Shown: positions 33,249 through 41,130 of the stretch, piece by piece
How the letters are laid out: each line of letters opens with the position of its first letter
How positions within the stretch are numbered: the first letter of the stretch is position 1
Assembly: GCA_017744795.1 (NCBI GenBank)
Contig: JAGIAQ010000018.1
Coordinates: 1 to 47,454 of the forward strand
Reading direction: 5' to 3'
DNA from: Niabella sp.
Lineage (GTDB): Bacteria; Bacteroidota; Bacteroidia; Chitinophagales; Chitinophagaceae
Length of the DNA: 47,454 nt
The notes under the pieces: generated by a model
Told to the model about the DNA's origin: nothing
Databases searched by the model: none
What the model saw: the letters and a program-made list of their open reading frames with translations, nothing else
Program-made: the position numbers and the translations under genes

Positions 33249-33547
33249 ACATGGCATCAGAATTACTTCTGTGTTTCTACGCTTCAATGGCTGATTTTTG
33301 CCACTGAAACACTGAAAAGCACTCAGAAAACGTTACAATTGTGACAACATCAGTTTATAAATTGTCAACGGATCCAGGAAGCTTCGTCCGGGACATCGCC
33401 AAAGAAAAAACGGCATTTAAAAAATAAAGCGTACCTTTGCGGAGTCAATTTGAGTTACTGCTCTATTATAAGCATACGCTTTTCAGCATTTCCGCTTTAT
33501 ATTATTTGCCTTTCTCGAATCTTTTATCAATTATTAAATTTACAAAA
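33249..33547. other. Gene-free gap upstream of the RRM gene
   Basis: No plausible ORF is seen here. It holds GCCACTGAAACAC (33300-33312), which recurs at 40446-40458, a -7 box at 33432-33439, and an AT-rich leader of roughly 100 bases before the RRM gene. Such long leaders are common for cold-responsive RNA-binding genes, but no specific element is claimed. Confidence 0.5.
33432..33439 (+). promoter_or_regulatory. -7 box TACCTTTG for the RRM gene
   Basis: This is an exact match to TAnnTTTG, 108 bases before the RRM start codon. No clean -33 TTTG is visible at the expected spacing. Confidence 0.5.
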
Positions 33548-33820
33548 ATGAACATTTTCGTGTCCAATCTTGGGTACAGCTTTACCTCTGAAGACCTTTC
33601 GGATTTATTTTCATCTTACGGTGCCGTAGACAGCGCCCGGGTGATTACCGACAAAATTACTAAACAAAGCCGCGGCTTTGGATTTGTTGAAATGCCCGAT
33701 GAAACTGCCGCTATTAAGGCGATCAGAGACCTGAACGGTACCATGCAGGATGGTCGTTCTATCAAAGTATCTGAAGCACGCCCCAAAGAAGAAAAGCCCA
33801 GCTATTCTAACCGCTGGTAA
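33548..33820 (+). CDS. Small RRM-type RNA-binding protein
   Basis: The 90-residue protein is a single RNA recognition motif. IFVSNL is RNP2 at the N-terminus and RGFGFVEM is RNP1 at about residues 41-48, both with the aromatic residues that stack on RNA. A short basic tail follows. Bacteroidota, which often lack other RNA chaperones, commonly encode such proteins. The ATG at 33548 gives the canonical start; a 37-residue in-frame extension is rejected. Two more small genes follow on the same strand, the last with a cold-shock domain. Confidence 0.93.
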   Translation: MNIFVSNLGYSFTSEDLSDLFSSYGAVDSARVITDKITKQSRGFGFVEMPDETAAIKAIRDLNGTMQDGRSIKVSEARPKEEKPSYSNRW

Positions 33821-33866
33821 AAACAATGCCGGTTCAGTTATTAAAAAACCTTTAAAAGAAAATCAC

Positions 33867-34124
33867 ATGGATGCAGCATCAATAGAAAAATTTTTAGCGG
33901 CCAATATTAAAAAGGCGGCCGCTGTAAACATTCATTTCAAAGACAGGTCCACTGTAACCGGCATTTTTATTAACACCCGTGATTACGACGAGCTGAAAGC
34001 AAAAAATTTCTGGCGCGTTGTACACACAAAAAACCTGGAGCGTTGGAAACAAACAAAAGACGTTAACCTGTCGCGTTTGTTTAGCGGGTCCGGATTTACA
34101 CGGTTAAGCGCGGCCGCCCAGTAG
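33867..34124 (+). CDS. Small protein of unknown function between two RNA-binding genes
   Basis: The 85-residue basic protein starts MDAASIEKFLAANIKKA. I do not recognise a named family with certainty. After an N-terminal helix it shows alternating hydrophobic strands, VNIHFKDRSTVTGIFI, which resemble the first strands of an Sm/Hfq fold, then KNFWRVVHTKNLERW. This resemblance is by eye only. It lies 46 bases after the RRM gene and 50 bases before the cold-shock gene. The context suggests nucleic-acid binding (inference). Confidence 0.75.
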   Translation: MDAASIEKFLAANIKKAAAVNIHFKDRSTVTGIFINTRDYDELKAKNFWRVVHTKNLERWKQTKDVNLSRLFSGSGFTRLSAAAQ

Positions 34125-34174
34125 CGGACGTGAATACTCTTTGTACAAATTATTATTTACCATAAAACAACCTG

Positions 34175-34612
34175 ATGGCAGAAAGCTGGAATAAACGGGA
34201 AAGAGAATTAAAAAAGAAGAACGCTAAAAAGAAAAAAGAAGAAAAAAAACAGGAGCGTAAAGAAGGCTCCGATAAGGGCAAAAGCCTTGATGACATGCTG
34301 GCCTATGTAGATGAGTACGGCAACCTGTCTGCCACACCTCCCGACAGAACATCAAAACCTATTACCGATATTCCACCCGTTGTTGCCAATAGCCGCGCGT
34401 TAAATCCGGTTGATGCCACCCGGACCGGAGTGGTTACTTTTTATGACAGTAACAAAGGCTACGGTTTTATTAAAGACTCCAGCTCTAATGACAGCGTTTT
34501 TGTGCATGTAAACGCAGCTGCTGTTGAATTAAAAGAAAACCTCAAGGTTACTTTTGAAGTGGAGCGCGGCCCCAAAGGCCTGATTGCCGTAAATGTAAAA
34601 GCCGCAATTTAA
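34175..34612 (+). CDS. Cold-shock-domain protein with basic N-terminal extension
   Basis: The 145-residue protein begins with a lysine/glutamate-rich region (about 5-38), probably a charged helix, and a flexible linker. The cold-shock domain occupies about 83-145: GVVTFYDSNKGYGFI includes RNP1, and SVFVHVNA includes RNP2. Such proteins bind single-stranded RNA or DNA and melt structures. The extension is longer than in CspA (about 70 residues). It is the last of three co-directional small genes. Confidence 0.92.
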   Translation: MAESWNKRERELKKKNAKKKKEEKKQERKEGSDKGKSLDDMLAYVDEYGNLSATPPDRTSKPITDIPPVVANSRALNPVDATRTGVVTFYDSNKGYGFIKDSSSNDSVFVHVNAAAVELKENLKVTFEVERGPKGLIAVNVKAAI

Positions 34613-34671
34613 AACCAGTACTTACCCGGTTGTCCTGCGCCACAATGAATATGTGGTATTCAAATTTGGGA

Positions 34672-34679
34672 TAATTTTG
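34672..34679 (+). promoter_or_regulatory. -7 box TAATTTTG for the PAP2 gene
   Basis: This is an exact TAnnTTTG match ending four bases before the ATG at 34684, the same arrangement as at 9000-9007. Use of this box would give a leaderless transcript. Confidence 0.4.
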
Positions 34680-34683
34680 TAGA

Positions 34684-35169
34684 ATGGATACTTTCTTTAT
34701 TTTCTGTGCCAACTATTTATTTGTAGCCCCTTTTTTACTGGCGGCCGTTTTTTTCTTTAAACAGAAAAGAAATGTGCAGATCAATATCGTCATTTTTGGA
34801 CTTTGTTGCGCCCTGGTGGGCTATGGCATAGCGTTACTGCTGGGCCAGCTCTATTTTGACCCGCGACCCTTTGTTGCCGGCCACTTTAAGCCGCTTATTG
34901 ATCACGATACGGAAAACGGTTTCCCCTCTGACCACGTGCTCCTTGTGTCAACCGTATCAGCCGTATTGACCGTTTTTGCGAAAAGGCTTTCCATTTATGC
35001 ATGGATCTGTACTATTTTAATAGCTATAGCAAGAGTATATGTAGGGGTTCATCATATTATTGACGTAGCAGGCAGCCTGCTGATCGCCAGCGGAGTTACC
35101 GCGCTCTTTTATATACTTTTTAAAAGATACTGGCCCAACAGATTAGCAGGCCAGGACTCAAAAGTTTAG
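34684..35169 (+). CDS. PAP2 family phosphatase, BcrC-like undecaprenyl-diphosphatase candidate
   Basis: The 161-residue membrane protein has about five hydrophobic segments. The PAP2 motifs are FDPRPF (C1), FPSDH (C2) and ARVYVGVHHIIDV (C3), with the catalytic His and supporting Asp. The short length and the FPSDH plus VGVHH style resemble BcrC enzymes, which recycle undecaprenyl diphosphate for cell-wall synthesis. Another lipid phosphate phosphatase role is possible. Confidence 0.85.
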   Translation: MDTFFIFCANYLFVAPFLLAAVFFFKQKRNVQINIVIFGLCCALVGYGIALLLGQLYFDPRPFVAGHFKPLIDHDTENGFPSDHVLLVSTVSAVLTVFAKRLSIYAWICTILIAIARVYVGVHHIIDVAGSLLIASGVTALFYILFKRYWPNRLAGQDSKV

Positions 35170-35349
35170 ACAGAAGACAACAGTGCCCTCCCCCCAACTT
35201 TGAATTGCATTGGCTCCCGGACACCAGCCTATCAAAAAAAATCGTTATATTGAATAGTTATTAATTACTTAACTGATTGTTCTACTGTTTTAGTAAGGCA
35301 ACCGTATAGTAACTACTACGTGTTTCGGCTTTACTTAAAACAATTATTT

Positions 35350-36420
35350 ATGCAGTTTGCTTCAGTAATTACAGGAACCGGTGCCTATATCCCCAATCAA
35401 ATACAGAGGAACGCTGATTTTTCCGGCGCTCAATTTTATGAATCCACCGGAGCGCCCATTTTAACACCTACAGACATCATTATTGAAAAACTCAAAAACA
35501 TTACCGGGATATCCGAAAGACGTTATGCGCCCCAGCATATCAACGCCTCCGATATGGCAGCGGTGTCGGGATGGCAGGCCATAGCAAACAGTGGCATTGA
35601 CCCGGAGACGCTGGACCAAATTGTAGTAGCGCATAATTTTGGAGATATTTCTCATGGCGCCACCCAATCCCAGAACGTGCCTTCACTTGCCTGCAGGGTA
35701 AAGCATATATTGGGCATTAACCGGCCCGAATGTATCGCCTACGATGTATTGGTGGGTTGTCCCGGATGGTTGCATGCGGTTATTCAATCCCATGCCTGGT
35801 TTAAGGCGGGAATGGCGCACAAAGTATTGCTCATTGGTACAGAAGCACTATCCAGGGTAATTGACCCGGCAGACCGGAACAGTATGATCTTTTCTGACGG
35901 CGCAGGAGCCATTGTACTGGAATACAGGCCGGCAGCAATAGAGGAGCAGGGCATTCTGGGCTGCTGCGCGCAAACCCACAGCTCCGAGGAGGTTGGTTAT
36001 ATAAATATGGGCGAAGGATATCAACCCGGTAAAGACGAACGGCTGTTTATTAAAATGAAGGGAAGAAAAGTATATGAATATGCCCTGAAGCAGGTTCCGC
36101 TGGCCATGAAGGAATGCCTTGATAAAAGTGGCATTAACATAAATGAAGTGCACAAAATCCTCATACACCAGGCCAATGAAAAGATGGATGAGGAAATTAT
36201 AAAAAGACTATACGGGCTTTATGAAACCAATCCTCCACACAATGTGATGCCCATGAGCATTCAGTGGCTGGGGAATAGTTCGGTAGCAACCATACCCACT
36301 TTATATCATTTATTAAAGCATCATAAAATTTCCGGCCATAAAATTTCAAAAGGCTCCGTCATACTTTTTGCATCTGTAGGAGCGGGAATGAACATCAATG
36401 CGGTTTGTTATCGCGTTTAA
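35350..36420 (+). CDS. 3-oxoacyl-ACP synthase III (FabH)-like ketosynthase
   Basis: The 356-residue thiolase-fold enzyme has the Cys-His-Asn triad: Cys137 in VGCPGW, His in HQANEK and Asn in LGNSSVA. FSDGAGAIVLE precedes the His motif. An insertion near residues 22-40 is longer than in E. coli FabH, as in many specialised homologues. No acyl carrier protein or other fatty-acid gene is adjacent, so it may be a stand-alone paralogue rather than the main FabH. The ATG at 35350 is preferred over an in-frame start 30 bases upstream. It ends 15 bases from the convergent sulfatase. Confidence 0.87.
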   Translation: MQFASVITGTGAYIPNQIQRNADFSGAQFYESTGAPILTPTDIIIEKLKNITGISERRYAPQHINASDMAAVSGWQAIANSGIDPETLDQIVVAHNFGDISHGATQSQNVPSLACRVKHILGINRPECIAYDVLVGCPGWLHAVIQSHAWFKAGMAHKVLLIGTEALSRVIDPADRNSMIFSDGAGAIVLEYRPAAIEEQGILGCCAQTHSSEEVGYINMGEGYQPGKDERLFIKMKGRKVYEYALKQVPLAMKECLDKSGININEVHKILIHQANEKMDEEIIKRLYGLYETNPPHNVMPMSIQWLGNSSVATIPTLYHLLKHHKISGHKISKGSVILFASVGAGMNINAVCYRV

Positions 36421-36435
36421 TGACCTTGTATTTCT

Positions 36436-38010
36436 TCAATCCGGTTTAACCGGTACTACATTTTTTTCTTCTCTGAACCATCCGTTATTGAGATCATCCC
36501 CGCATTTTTTTAACAGCTCGGAACGAAGTTGTTTGACCCGTTCCGGGAACTTTGCAGACAGCTCCTTTTCTTCTTTATAATCCTCCGGTAAATAGTAGAG
36601 TTGAAATAGTTGTTTTGGCGCGTAATACCTCAATTTCCAGCCATCTTTAGTAATCAATGCAGGCCCCATGAAGGACGCAAACGCTATTGACGAATGCCCC
36701 ACATCGCTACTTGTTTTCCCCTTCAACAATGCCGGCAAATAAGAAAGGCCTTCTTTTTTATCTTTTACAGAAACACCCAGCATTGCAGCCATGGTAGCCA
36801 TAAAATCATAGTTCGTGACTAATGCCTCAGACACCACTCCTTTTTTAAATCCTTCGGGCCAGCACACAAACAAAGGCACTTTTACACCGCCATTCCAATT
36901 GCTGCGCTTGAGGCCGGCCATTCCGTGGTTGCCGTCAAAAACGTCTCCGCCGGTACTGCTATAAAATTTATCAGTAATATTGTTGTAAAGTTTGCCGGTT
37001 TGCATATTACGATAAGGCTTCTCCACCCGTCCTTTGTAACTGTAATATAATTCATGACCATTGTCTGATGAAAAAACGATGATCGTGTTCTGTGCAATAC
37101 CCAGCCGCTGCAATTCCTGCAGGATAACACCTACATCGTCATCCATTTTTTTCACCATGGAGGCGTATACTTTTTCTATGGATGTAAGCGAATCATTGAG
37201 CGCTACTTCCGGATGCAGGGCGGGTATTGCTGCCGGCCCGTGTGGCAACTGCGTGGGATGGTATAGAAAAAAGGGATGATCCTTATTTTTTCGGATAAAG
37301 GCCAATATCTTTTGCAGGAAAAGATCCTGTGAGTACACCTGTTTTCCATTCATGTCCCATCGCGCTTTCTCTTCTGTACTATCTGACCCCCATTCACCGG
37401 TTTTACCTGCATCCGCATGTGTGTTACCCGGAATGACGACACGCTGCCCATTCTCATGCAGGAACATCGGGTAAAACCCATGGCACTGGATATGATCATA
37501 ATAACCGTAGTAATAATCCCATCCGTGGTTGTTCATTTGTTTGGTGGTAGTGGCAAACCCCCAATCGAGTTTTCCTACCTCGCCCGTTATATAACCCGCC
37601 GCTTTAAACACTTGTGGCAAATATAGGATGTCCGGTTCTTTCCCAATGGCCGCGTTCACCCGGTCCTGTGCCGCTGCATCGCTCAGCGTACCCCTTGCCG
37701 TTTCGGTATAAATCCCCCCGGAGGTCAGCACATATTTCCCCTTACTGCAATCGCTGTATCCGGTAAGAAAAGTTGCCCGGGAGGGCGCGCAATAGGCACT
37801 TGAATAGGAGTTTTCGAATACCACCCCGTTCCGGGCGAGCCCGTCAATATTGGGTGTTGTTAAAAACCGCTGCCCGTAGTAGGAAAGCATTCCTGCGCCC
37901 ATATCATCAGCCATAATGAAAATAACATTCGGCTTATTATTGCGCTTTTGAGCTAACAAAACATTTACTAAAAGGAGTAAAACAACCGTTGCCGGTATTA
38001 TTCTCTTCAT
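36436..38010 (-). CDS. Secreted sulfatase, type I (formylglycine)
   Basis: The 524-residue product has a signal peptide (cleavage near VLLAQ). NVIFIMADDMG carries metal ligands, YCAPSRATFLTG carries Cys74 of the CxPSR signature, and SSDNGHE lies later. It is only distantly similar to the sulfatase at 29973-31502. It is divergent from the large glycosidase at 38239 across a 228-base gap, so the two may act on one sulfated glycan (inference). A CxPSR-type enzyme needs a maturation enzyme, not seen in this window. Confidence 0.92.
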   Translation of the reverse strand: MKRIIPATVVLLLLVNVLLAQKRNNKPNVIFIMADDMGAGMLSYYGQRFLTTPNIDGLARNGVVFENSYSSAYCAPSRATFLTGYSDCSKGKYVLTSGGIYTETARGTLSDAAAQDRVNAAIGKEPDILYLPQVFKAAGYITGEVGKLDWGFATTTKQMNNHGWDYYYGYYDHIQCHGFYPMFLHENGQRVVIPGNTHADAGKTGEWGSDSTEEKARWDMNGKQVYSQDLFLQKILAFIRKNKDHPFFLYHPTQLPHGPAAIPALHPEVALNDSLTSIEKVYASMVKKMDDDVGVILQELQRLGIAQNTIIVFSSDNGHELYYSYKGRVEKPYRNMQTGKLYNNITDKFYSSTGGDVFDGNHGMAGLKRSNWNGGVKVPLFVCWPEGFKKGVVSEALVTNYDFMATMAAMLGVSVKDKKEGLSYLPALLKGKTSSDVGHSSIAFASFMGPALITKDGWKLRYYAPKQLFQLYYLPEDYKEEKELSAKFPERVKQLRSELLKKCGDDLNNGWFREEKNVVPVKPD

Positions 38011-38238
38011 AACAGCATAATTTATTCGGCCCGTCAGGAACCCATACTAATAGAACAGCAAAACCTGCTGTCACCTAAAATTATATCAATTCGGGAGAAA
38101 AGGCAGGAAAATCATAGCCAGGAACAATGCAACGAAACATTCAGACAATATACCATCGATCTTCGTCAAAATAATGTTATTGCTTCGGCGTGCACCTTAG
38201 CTGTCCCTTCCCTATCTTAGCCTATAATTTATTCAACA

Positions 38239-40407
38239 ATGAGACAGTCTGCTTTTTTCCTAATATGTTTTTTCTCCTGTAGCTTTTTAATTACTGCGGC
38301 GCAACCTTCACAGCAGCTGCCGGCGGACTGGCTGACAACTCCGGTTAAAACCAAGGCGGCGGTACACGAAAACACGGACAAAAAAGAGATCCTTTTAAAT
38401 AACGGATTCGTACAACGTCGTTTTCGCCTGTATCCAAATGTAGCCTGTATCGACTATAAAAATAATACCACCGGCCAGCAACTGCTGCGCTCTGTAAAAC
38501 CGGAAGCACGTATTACCCTTGATGGCGTTTCATATAATATAGGCGGGCTTTATGGTCAGACCGAACAGGCCTACCTGCTCCCCGAGTGGGTTAACTCTTT
38601 TAAAAAGCACGATAGTGATTTTGTTTATGTTCGACATACGGTGGCTGACCTGCCCCCTTACCTTACCCCACAAACCAAATGCTGGGCTACGAACCGCAAA
38701 TCCGCTACCGGGAAACTGATCAGTTTTATTTATCAATCGCCACTGGCAGCGCTCAGTGGTTTGGAGGTCACCGTTCATTATGAGCTGTACGATGGCTTAC
38801 CCTTAATTGCAAAATGGGTGAGCGTCGATAACAAGTCCTCAAAACCGATCCGCATTAACCAGTTGGCAAATGAGATCCTGGGTATGGTAGAGGAACAAAG
38901 CGCCGTTGTAGGAAGCCCCGAACAAATGGAAAAACCTTCAGGATTGTATATTGAGTCCAATTACGCTTTTAATAATGCTATGCGTTATAACCTAAGTGAT
39001 CAGACCACACATTGGAAACCCGATCGCAATTATACCTCACAGGTGAATTACAATTATGAAACGCCCTGTCTGCTGGAAGTGTATCCCGATCATGGCCCGG
39101 GCATTGATCTGCAACCAGGAGCGCAATTTACTTCCATCCGTACCTATGAACTGGCAATGGACAGCTATGACCGCCAGCGGCGCGGAATGGCCATACAGCA
39201 AATGTACCGCACCATTGCCCCCTGGACGACGGCCAATCCCATTTTTATGCACCTTGTTAGTAAAAATGATGATGAGGTATACAAGGCCATCGACCAGTGT
39301 GCCGCCACGGGTTATGAGGCGCTGATCCTGAGTTTTGGCAGTCATATTAATATGGAAAATGTATCCCCTGAGAACCTGGATCGTTGCAAAAAAATAGCGG
39401 ATTACGCGCATACAAAAGGAATCAAAGTGGGCGTCTATTCTCTGTTCAGCTCCAGAAAGATCAGCGAAGCAGATGATGTCATTAACCCAAAAACCGGCAA
39501 AACCGGGGGGGCTTTTTTTGGAAATGCCCCCTGCTTTGGCAGCAAATGGGGCCTGGCGTACCGCGATAAGGTAAAACAATTTTTTACCAGCACCGGGTTT
39601 GATATTTGGGAGAACGACGGGCCCTATCCTGGTGACCTTTGCGCATCAACTACTCATCCCGGGCATCGGGATGTGGATGATAGTCAATGGCGGCAAATGG
39701 AAATTCAAAAAGAATTGTATCACTGGCTGAATAACCGTGGTATTTATATTAATGCCCCCGACTGGTATTTCCTGGATGGAACGAATAAAATTGCGTTGGG
39801 TTATCGTGAAGTCAATTTTTCGTTATCACGTGCGCAGCAGAAAATATTGAACCGGCAAAATATTTTTGACGGCACTTGGGATAAAACGCCTTCTATGGGC
39901 TGGGGTTTTGTGCCACTTACCCGCTACCAGGGTGGCGGCCCGGAAGCAGTACTGGAGCCACTTTCGGAACACCTTGGCGATTATGAGCAACTGATGATGC
40001 AATACTACGGAGCGGGTATACAAGCCTGTTACCGCGGGCCACGGCTTTACGACACAGATACAACAAAGCACCTGGTTTCAAAAGTAATTCAGTGGTATAA
40101 AAAATACCGGAACATTCTTAACTCAGACATCATCCATCTGCGCCGGGCCGATGGCCGGGACTGGGACGGCTGGCTGCACACTAACCCTTCTTTGAAAGAA
40201 AAAGGCCTCATTATGCTGTTTAATCCCACCAACGAAATAATAAAGCGGCAAATAACAATACCGTTATATTATACCGGCCTTAGTACTACCGCCAAAATCC
40301 GGGAAAAGGAAGGAAGCGCCAGAACGTATTCCCTTAACAGGAATTACGAGATAGTACTTCCTGTTACTTTATTACCGAATAGTTATTCGTGGTGGGTAGT
40401 GGAATGA
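38239..40407 (+). CDS. Secreted glycoside hydrolase-like protein, alpha-galactosidase-type fold likely, family uncertain
   Basis: The 722-residue product has a signal peptide ending near ITAAQ. Its layout fits clan GH-D-like enzymes: an N-terminal beta-supersandwich (about 50-310), a central barrel (about 335-600) starting near IFMHLVSKNDDEVYKAIDQC, and a C-terminal beta domain. FDIWENDGPYPGDLC sits where such enzymes keep a catalytic Asp, and KGIKVGVYSLFSSRK is a barrel strand. I cannot name the GH family from sequence alone. It is divergent from a sulfatase gene. A role in trimming a secreted or host glycan is likely. Confidence 0.72.
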   Translation: MRQSAFFLICFFSCSFLITAAQPSQQLPADWLTTPVKTKAAVHENTDKKEILLNNGFVQRRFRLYPNVACIDYKNNTTGQQLLRSVKPEARITLDGVSYNIGGLYGQTEQAYLLPEWVNSFKKHDSDFVYVRHTVADLPPYLTPQTKCWATNRKSATGKLISFIYQSPLAALSGLEVTVHYELYDGLPLIAKWVSVDNKSSKPIRINQLANEILGMVEEQSAVVGSPEQMEKPSGLYIESNYAFNNAMRYNLSDQTTHWKPDRNYTSQVNYNYETPCLLEVYPDHGPGIDLQPGAQFTSIRTYELAMDSYDRQRRGMAIQQMYRTIAPWTTANPIFMHLVSKNDDEVYKAIDQCAATGYEALILSFGSHINMENVSPENLDRCKKIADYAHTKGIKVGVYSLFSSRKISEADDVINPKTGKTGGAFFGNAPCFGSKWGLAYRDKVKQFFTSTGFDIWENDGPYPGDLCASTTHPGHRDVDDSQWRQMEIQKELYHWLNNRGIYINAPDWYFLDGTNKIALGYREVNFSLSRAQQKILNRQNIFDGTWDKTPSMGWGFVPLTRYQGGGPEAVLEPLSEHLGDYEQLMMQYYGAGIQACYRGPRLYDTDTTKHLVSKVIQWYKKYRNILNSDIIHLRRADGRDWDGWLHTNPSLKEKGLIMLFNPTNEIIKRQITIPLYYTGLSTTAKIREKEGSARTYSLNRNYEIVLPVTLLPNSYSWWVVE

Positions 40408-40538
40408 TCCCAGCCCGCGGATCACTCAAATGGGGCTGACCCAAAGCCACTGAAACACAGCATCACTGAGGGAGGCACGAATCAAATTTCTTTATTCTGC
40501 GAAAATCTGTGGGAGAAACAGTAAAAGATTAACACTCC

Positions 40539-40573
40539 TGACATACAGTTGTCATTTCCCTGAAATAATTTTG
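40539..40573 (+). promoter_or_regulatory. Promoter region with TGACA/TGTCA inverted repeat
   Basis: TGACATACAGTTGTCA (40539-40554) has TGACA and TGTCA arms six bases apart. TAATTTTG (40566-40573) matches the -7 box, giving a leader of about 20-25 bases before the SnoaL-like gene. A similar sequence recurs at 41011-41045. Confidence 0.5.
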
Positions 40574-40601
40574 GATCATTAAACATCTAAAAAATATTAC
40601 A

Positions 40602-40955
40602 ATGACAACACAACAGGTAGCCGATCGTTTTTATGAACTGGATTCAAAGCACGACTTCCAGACCATTTACGCAGAATTATATGCGCCCGACGCCAAAAGC
40701 ATTGAACCCGCGCACAGCCACTGGGGCAGCGTTCAGGGCATGGAGGCCATACATGAAAAAGGGAAACAATTCAACGAACTTATTGAAGAGATGCACGGCG
40801 GGTATACGAACCCTCCTATTGTTGCCGGCAACTTCTTCGCCTGCACAATGGGTTTTGATGCTACTTTTAAAGGACAGGGCCGCAGAAAAACGGATGAGAT
40901 CGCTCTTTACGAAGTAAAAGACGGAAAGATCATTTCCGAGCAATTCTTTTATTAA
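40602..40955 (+). CDS. SnoaL/NTF2-like small protein
   Basis: The 117-residue cone-fold protein of the SnoaL-like type begins with a helix, TTQQVADRFYELDSKHDF. It then shows LYAPDAKSIEP, and a beta-rich end with EIALYEVKDGKIISEQFFY, the usual final strands. Members are enzymes or ligand-binding proteins of very diverse role, so function is open. It stands alone, with its own promoter. Confidence 0.82.
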   Translation: MTTQQVADRFYELDSKHDFQTIYAELYAPDAKSIEPAHSHWGSVQGMEAIHEKGKQFNELIEEMHGGYTNPPIVAGNFFACTMGFDATFKGQGRRKTDEIALYEVKDGKIISEQFFY

Positions 40956-41010
40956 AAGCGTGGCCCGGGCACGGGAACGATTATTCATCTTCTAATTTAA
41001 ATGATGCAGG

Positions 41011-41045
41011 CTGACATAAGCAGTCATTACCCGACATTAGTTTTG
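41011..41045 (+). promoter_or_regulatory. Second copy of the SnoaL-type promoter sequence, no gene after it
   Basis: CTGACATAAGCAGTCATTACCCGACATTAGTTTTG-like sequence (41011-41045) aligns with 40538-40573, including a -7 box TAGTTTTG (41038-41045). Only about 85 bases separate it from the convergent GH3 stop, and the palindrome at 41088-41116 lies between. It may drive a short RNA or be a decayed duplicate. Confidence 0.35.
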
Positions 41046-41087
41046 TAGAGCTAACCACTTAAGAAACGGAAAGATCGCTTCTGATAA

Positions 41088-41116
41088 ACCTGTGAGGTTT
41101 TGAAAACCTCACAGGT
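41088..41116. repeat. 29-bp perfect palindrome between convergent genes
   Basis: Arms of 14 bases, ACCTGTGAGGTTTT and AAAACCTCACAGGT, flank one G. It lies between the SnoaL-like and GH3 genes, which converge. It could end transcription from both sides or be an intergenic palindromic repeat of a type common in Bacteroidota. Confidence 0.75.
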
Positions 41117-41130
41117 CTTTGTCTGATTGT

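Noticed and set aside
33750-33866. Upstream extension of the small unknown gene at 33867
   Set aside because: It would read through the end of the RRM gene in another frame; the ATG at 33867 fits the gap between genes.
38055-38071. ACAGCA/TGCTGT inverted repeat between the sulfatase and the glycosidase
   Set aside because: Six-base arms with a five-base loop are easily expected by chance in a gap of 228 bases.
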